Origin: an uncultured Eubacteriales bacterium
GTDB taxonomy: Bacteria > Bacillota > Clostridia > Christensenellales > Aristaeellaceae
Assembly (NCBI GenBank): GCA_902793605.1
Contig: CADBEB010000001.1
Span: 124,001-188,000, forward strand
DNA length: 64,000 nucleotides
Reading direction: 5' to 3'
Made by a program: the position numbers and the translations under genes. The notes below the pieces were generated by a model. The model did no database searches, was not told where the DNA came from, and saw only the letters and a list, made by a program, of their open reading frames with translations. Below, piece by piece: positions 59,972 through 64,000 of this stretch (position 1 is its first letter; each line of letters begins with the position of its first letter).

Positions 59972-62900
59972 TGTATAAACTGAGCGGACACAGCCTGACA
60001 AAGAATGTGTGGTTTGAGCCGGAAAGCCAGGGAATGACCCTGAGCGAGCGGGACAGCACCACATCGATCACACTGGGGCCAGACGCGCCGGAGATCGGCT
60101 TTGACGAGTGGATCCTGGACGACAGGTGGCCGGAGGGGAACTACGTCTGGCGAGTGAAAAGCCTGGGCGACCAGACGAACACGGAGACCAGGACAACCGA
60201 CCTGGAGCACGTGATCAAGATCCTGGACGACATCAAGCTGTTCGGCGAGGTAACGACGGCGGACCTGGCCGGGCAGAGCGGCGCCAGCACGGTAACGGCG
60301 AAAAAGGCCGTGCAGTACATCCTCAACAAGTGCAGCGACTGGACGCTGGGGACCTTCGAGTATGACGACGTCAGCAATCCGTATGAGTTCAACGGCGACA
60401 GCCTGTATGACGCGCTGGAGACGATCACGGAGACGCTGGAGGACGCGGTCTGGACATACAGCCTGGGATCGTACCCGTTTAAGCTGAATATCGTACACAG
60501 GTCGGACGCGGTGGCCTGCGAGATGCGGGCCGGGCGGAACCTGAGCACGCTGAAGCGGCAGGTTAACCGGAGCGGGATGTACACCCGGATCTATCCGATC
60601 GGGAAGAACGACCTGCACATTGACGGAAATTATCTGAGCAAGAACGAGAACCTGTACGGACGGATCGACCAGATCGAAACCGACCAGAGCAAAAGCACGA
60701 AGGCGAACCTGCGGGCCTGGGCGCAGGCCCGGCTGAACCGGCACTGCGAGCCGACGATGACGATCACAATCAGCGGCCTGGAACTGAGCGCGGACACGGG
60801 CGAAGATCTCGACCGGCTGAAGCTGAACCGGGTGTGCCAGTGCCCACTGCCGAACAGCAGCACGGTGATCGACGAAAAGATCGTGAAGCTGCAGTGGCGC
60901 GACCGGCTGAAAGAACCGGAGAACGTGACGGTCAACCTGTGCAACAGCAGCGCAGACGTGGCCACGATCATCAAGCAGCAGAGCCGGGGCGGCGGGAAGG
61001 CCGCGGCGGGCCAGGCAAAACAGAATTACCTGTTCGAGGCCAACGGCCAGCACCTGTATTATGAGATCTTCGACGAGTGCGGGCACCTGCACGGGATGCT
61101 GGAAATGACCAGCGAAAGCCTGCGGATCGCGTTTGACAACGAGATCGCCAGCACGCGCAGCGAGTTCCTGATGACGAGTGAAAGCCTCCGGATCATGTTC
61201 GAGAATGAGATCGCGAGCACCCGGAGCGAGTTCGAGATGACAAGCGAATCCCTCCGGATCGCCTTCGAGAACGAGATCGCCAGCACCAGGTCGGAATTTG
61301 AAATGACATCGGAATCCCTGCGGATCCAGTTCGAGAACGACCTGGCGTCCACGCGGTCGGAGTTCCAGATGACGTCCGAAAGCATGCGGGTGCATTTTGA
61401 GAACGAGATTTCCTCGACCAGGTCCGAAATGCAGATGACCAGCGAAAGCCTGCGGATCGCGTTTGAGGCCGGACAGAGCAGCCTGCGCAGCGAGTTCAAC
61501 ATGACAGCCGCCAGCCTGCGGATCGAGTTCCAGAGCGCGGACAGCAGTATCCGCAGCCTGGTAACACAGACGGCGAGCAGCTGGGAAGCGAAGATCAGCG
61601 GCGTCACCGACAGCGACGGAAAAGTGACCGCGGCCAGCATCGCGGTGGCGATCAACAACGCCGGTGAAGGCGTGGCCACGATCAACGCCAGCAAGATCTA
61701 TCTGCTGGGCCAGACGATCGCAGATCAGATCACGGCGGATTATATCAGCACGAAGATCGCGACGCTGAGCAGCCTGACGGTGGCCAGCATGAACTGCACT
61801 GGAACGATCGGCGCCAGCACGGTGGAAGTCGGGACGCTGAAGTTCCGATCGAGCAGCGGCAGCGGGTACAGCTACAGCGATTTGAAGGACTTGTTCGTCA
61901 CCAGCGTGGCGGTCGAAGGGCCAGTAAACAATGTTTACACATTGAAGTATTACACGGCAAACGGTACCGGCACGAGTGGCGGGACTTTTAGCCGGGCCGT
62001 TTCAGAATTTACGGGCACCTGGAGCGGCAACCACTATTATGTGACGGTAAGCCCGCAGGGACAGAGCGGCGGCGACACGTACCTGTTCTCCGAGGCAGAC
62101 GAATGGACGGAAGAATACAAGAAAACCGTCCATGTTTATTATTTCAGCGGCAGCACGCACGTGGACGTGCTGACGGCGGTTGTCAACGCCAGCAGCATCT
62201 TCGACCTGGGCGTGGAGGAAGGCGAAAGCCACTTCACCCGGCAGACAATCACGCTGCAGGGGAGCCAGACCAGCGAGCTGACACTGCAGGGATCCGCTGC
62301 AACCACTCAGCAGGTCACGCTGCAGGGGAGCCAGACCAGCGAGCTGACGCTGCAGGGCACCGCGCAGACGGTGTACGAAGAAGTCAGCAGCGGCGGGACG
62401 GTGTATTACACAGCCGGCACGGCGACCACCTATTACAACGCCGGAACCACAACGAAATACGCCAGAGGCGATACCGTGACCGTAACGCTGCAGGGGAGCC
62501 AGACCAGCGAGCTGACGCTGCAGGGCACCGCGCAGACGGTGTACGAAGAAGTCAGCAGCGGCGGGACGGTATATTACACAGCCGGAACAGCTGTTACCCG
62601 GTATCAGGGCAACGGATCCAGCGTGACCGGGCGCGGCGATTCCGTTTCCATACAGGAGATCGGAAACGCGGTGCATTTCAAGCGGCACTCCTCTTCCGAA
62701 ACACCGAGCGGCACGTGGTATGAGATCAAGAGTTCCGGATATGACCTGACGTATTACCTGGCAAAAAACGCGGCGACCTATTACAAAGGCAACGGTAGCA
62801 GCGTGACGGGCCGGGGTACCAGCGAAAGCATCACACCGATCGGCAGCACGAGCAAGCGCCTGTCCTCGGTGACACGGTATAAGGCCGGGACGAACGTGGG

Positions 62901-63186
62901 CAAGCTGTACAATGCCGGGACAGTCGCGACCTATTATCAGGGAAACGGCGGTTCCTTCACCGTGCAGGGCTCCAGCGTGAGTGTGACGCCGATCGGCAGC
63001 ACGAGCAAGCGCCTGTCCTCGGTAACGAGGTACAAGGCCGGGACGAATGTTGGCAGGCTGTACAACGCCGGAGAAATCGCGACAGTATATCCGGCGACAC
63101 AGACGCTGTACAAGGCCGGGACGAACATCGGCAAGCTGTACAATGCCGGAACAATCAGCAATTCGTATTACACGAAAAACAGTTAA
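59971..63186 (+). CDS. tail tip/fibre protein with tandem repeats
   Basis: 1071 residues from ATG 59971. N-terminal part (1-370) is a tail-endopeptidase-like hub (LTKNVWFEPESQGMTLSERDSTTSI; SYPFKLNIVHRSDAVACEMRAGRNLS). Then seven 22-residue repeats (61105-61566), MTSESLRIAFENEIASTRSE type, forming a coiled-coil stalk. The end (about 740-1071) has repeated YNAG and GTA units, thread-like beta repeats. Likely a receptor-binding tip. Confidence 0.85.
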   Translation: MYKLSGHSLTKNVWFEPESQGMTLSERDSTTSITLGPDAPEIGFDEWILDDRWPEGNYVWRVKSLGDQTNTETRTTDLEHVIKILDDIKLFGEVTTADLAGQSGASTVTAKKAVQYILNKCSDWTLGTFEYDDVSNPYEFNGDSLYDALETITETLEDAVWTYSLGSYPFKLNIVHRSDAVACEMRAGRNLSTLKRQVNRSGMYTRIYPIGKNDLHIDGNYLSKNENLYGRIDQIETDQSKSTKANLRAWAQARLNRHCEPTMTITISGLELSADTGEDLDRLKLNRVCQCPLPNSSTVIDEKIVKLQWRDRLKEPENVTVNLCNSSADVATIIKQQSRGGGKAAAGQAKQNYLFEANGQHLYYEIFDECGHLHGMLEMTSESLRIAFDNEIASTRSEFLMTSESLRIMFENEIASTRSEFEMTSESLRIAFENEIASTRSEFEMTSESLRIQFENDLASTRSEFQMTSESMRVHFENEISSTRSEMQMTSESLRIAFEAGQSSLRSEFNMTAASLRIEFQSADSSIRSLVTQTASSWEAKISGVTDSDGKVTAASIAVAINNAGEGVATINASKIYLLGQTIADQITADYISTKIATLSSLTVASMNCTGTIGASTVEVGTLKFRSSSGSGYSYSDLKDLFVTSVAVEGPVNNVYTLKYYTANGTGTSGGTFSRAVSEFTGTWSGNHYYVTVSPQGQSGGDTYLFSEADEWTEEYKKTVHVYYFSGSTHVDVLTAVVNASSIFDLGVEEGESHFTRQTITLQGSQTSELTLQGSAATTQQVTLQGSQTSELTLQGTAQTVYEEVSSGGTVYYTAGTATTYYNAGTTTKYARGDTVTVTLQGSQTSELTLQGTAQTVYEEVSSGGTVYYTAGTAVTRYQGNGSSVTGRGDSVSIQEIGNAVHFKRHSSSETPSGTWYEIKSSGYDLTYYLAKNAATYYKGNGSSVTGRGTSESITPIGSTSKRLSSVTRYKAGTNVGKLYNAGTVATYYQGNGGSFTVQGSSVSVTPIGSTSKRLSSVTRYKAGTNVGRLYNAGEIATVYPATQTLYKAGTNIGKLYNAGTISNSYYTKNS
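61105..61566 (+). repeat. seven 66-bp tandem repeats (22 aa units)
   Basis: Unit starts at 61105, 61171, 61237, 61303, 61369, 61435 and 61501, exactly 66 bases apart. Protein consensus M-T-S-E-S-L-R-I-x-F-E-N-E-I-A-S-T-R-S-E-F-x. 22 residues equal two hendecads, which favours a coiled-coil stalk. Bases differ between units, so the array is old. Confidence 0.95.
62317..62585 (+). repeat. near-identical 101-bp direct repeat
   Basis: 62317-62417 and 62485-62585 match over 101 bases with one visible difference, GGTGTATT versus GGTATATT. Recombination between them would delete or add 168 bases, 56 codons, keeping frame. Confidence 0.9.
62833..63072 (+). repeat. second direct repeat pair in the tail tip gene
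   Basis: 62833-62918 and 62985-63072 share CCGATCGGCAGCACGAGCAA and the next 60 bases with a few third-position differences. Each unit ends in a YNAG motif. Confidence 0.85.
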
Positions 63187-63206
63187 TCGAAAGGAAATAA
63201 AGAAAA

Positions 63207-63509
63207 ATGGAAAACCAGATGACAAAGGAACAAGTGATCGAGGCGACGATCCAGGTGCTGAGCAACATCAGCGTGCCGGTGGCGAAGAAACGGGAAATCG
63301 CCGATCCGATTGAAGGGTGTATTCAGAACCTGGCGATCGTGCTGCAGATGATCGATGCGGAAAAGAAGGCGACCGAGGGGGCCGCTGCGGCGCGGGCACT
63401 GGAGGATCAGGCGATCGCCGAAGAAGAACCGGAACCGGGCATGGAGCCGATCGCCTTCCCGGCAAAGAAGGAGGAAACCGAAAATGGACGGAACGCTGAC
63501 GCTGAATGA
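63207..63509 (+). CDS. hypothetical protein, 100 aa
   Basis: ATG 63207 behind GAAAGGAAATAAAG. Helical, KKREIADPIEGCIQNLAIVLQMIDAEKKATEG, then an acidic tail. Position after the tip protein; unknown. Confidence 0.6.
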   Translation: MENQMTKEQVIEATIQVLSNISVPVAKKREIADPIEGCIQNLAIVLQMIDAEKKATEGAAAARALEDQAIAEEEPEPGMEPIAFPAKKEETENGRNADAE

Positions 63510-63744
63510 CGGCACGGTGATGTCCGGCAGCACCCTCCTGGAGAGCAACGGGCATCTGTTCATCTATGTGATGAACGGCAGCGGGATCCGGGACGTGTTC
63601 AACCTGATGATCGAGCCGACGAAGACCTGCCGGATCACGGCGGCGCAGAACGGCGAAACACTGGTGAAGGAAGGATTCACGAAGCTGATCGCGGTGCGGG
63701 ATGAGGGGAACGGCCTGATCACCGCGACGCTGGCAAAGAATTAA
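63484..63744 (+). CDS. hypothetical small protein, 86 aa
   Basis: ATG 63484 with GAGGAAACC ahead; overlaps the previous gene by 26 bases. Beta-rich (GTLTLNDGTVMSGSTLLESN). Possibly a baseplate or chaperone piece. Confidence 0.6.
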   Translation: MDGTLTLNDGTVMSGSTLLESNGHLFIYVMNGSGIRDVFNLMIEPTKTCRITAAQNGETLVKEGFTKLIAVRDEGNGLITATLAKN

Positions 63745-63769
63745 AAACGCGGGGGAGTGTGAGGAGGAC

Positions 63770-64000
63770 ATGTTCCAGCTGAAGGACAAGACGACGATCG
63801 AGATGCACCGGGGGAATACCGGGACGCTGCGGATCCATCTGAAGGGCTACACCTTCGGGGCGAACGACCGGGTGCTGTTCATGATGAAAAGCATGAGCGG
63901 GACAGAGGTCAAGAGCAAGATCTGCGAGGTGGACGCGGAAGGATACATCGAGATCCCGTTTGTGAACACGGACACGGACTACCTGAGTCCGGGACAGTAT
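63770..64000 (+). CDS. partial baseplate-like protein
   Basis: ATG 63770 with GAGGAGG 4 bases ahead; runs off the window (77 codons seen). N-terminus FQLKDKTTIEMHRGNTGTLRI, then ANDRVLFMMKSMSG, resembles the BppU-type baseplate upper domain of Gram-positive phages. Length unknown. Confidence 0.6.
   Translation, partial: MFQLKDKTTIEMHRGNTGTLRIHLKGYTFGANDRVLFMMKSMSGTEVKSKICEVDAEGYIEIPFVNTDTDYLSPGQY

Noticed and set aside
61105..61566. Possible CRISPR-like array
   Set aside because: The 66-base units are continuous without spacers and encode a regular 22-residue repeat in frame.
59971..63186. Diversity-generating retroelement target
   Set aside because: No reverse transcriptase, template repeat or adenine-biased variable region is visible in the window, so repeats are explained by recombination only.

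Overview
The window joins a piece of a Bacillota (Clostridia-like) chromosome, about 1-30840, to the left and central part of an integrated siphovirus prophage, about 30840 to beyond 64000. The host side looks clostridial: argR-recN behind NAD kinase, a yabM-yabN-hup-yabO(rqcP) neighbourhood as in Bacillus subtilis, an ispD-ispF fusion, pyruvate phosphate dikinase, a double-glycine peptide, strong GGAGG ribosome sites and many TTG/GTG starts. The genus cannot be fixed from sequence reading alone; a rumen or gut Clostridia/Christensenellales-type anaerobe is my guess.

Host layout. 1-2160 is a sparse region holding a partial secreted protein, a double-glycine leader peptide and two small or decaying genes. 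2186-3544 carries a PAP2-like membrane protein and an RluA-type pseudouridine synthase on the minus strand. 3670-6689 is nadK-argR-recN. 6922-9561 is ppdK between a consensus promoter and a clear terminator. 9696-12431 (minus) is lgt, a serine hydrolase and recX, with overlapping ends. 12579-19814 (plus) is upp, a GH127-like protein, dus and three consecutive secreted proteins. 19811-24723 (minus) is yabM, yabN/mazG, hup, rqcP and ispDF. 24784-27602 is trkA-trkH, followed by tRNA-Ser(GGA), rluB and proA. smpB and the tmRNA gene ssrA point right and end the host segment.

Prophage layout. A large serine recombinase lies directly against ssrA; its last codons are the tmRNA 3' end, and an antisense strand of its 3' region provides a strong terminator for ssrA. 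Next come a secreted protein in the usual superinfection-exclusion position, divergent XRE regulators around a switch region, a ParB-phosphoribosyltransferase fusion with a SLOG protein, then a long run of small early/replication genes. A small tyrosine recombinase closes the early part. A consensus promoter followed at once by a terminator (43163-43248) looks like a late-gene antitermination control point. HNH, a candidate cos region, a ParB-methyltransferase broken at a 14-G tract, small and large terminase, portal, protease, HK97 capsid, connectors, major tail protein, frameshifted tail chaperones, tape measure, distal tail protein and a repeat-rich tail fibre/tip protein follow. A SAM methyltransferase and a family 2 glycosyltransferase sit inside the virion operon as probable morons. 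Lysis genes and the right attachment site lie outside the window.

The most noteworthy points are the ParB-PRTase/SLOG pair, the poly-G tract in the phage methyltransferase, the promoter-terminator late switch, the ssrA/integrase overlap with its antisense terminator, the two copies of a TTGCAAC-centred palindrome, and the glycosyltransferase and methyltransferase within the virion gene run.
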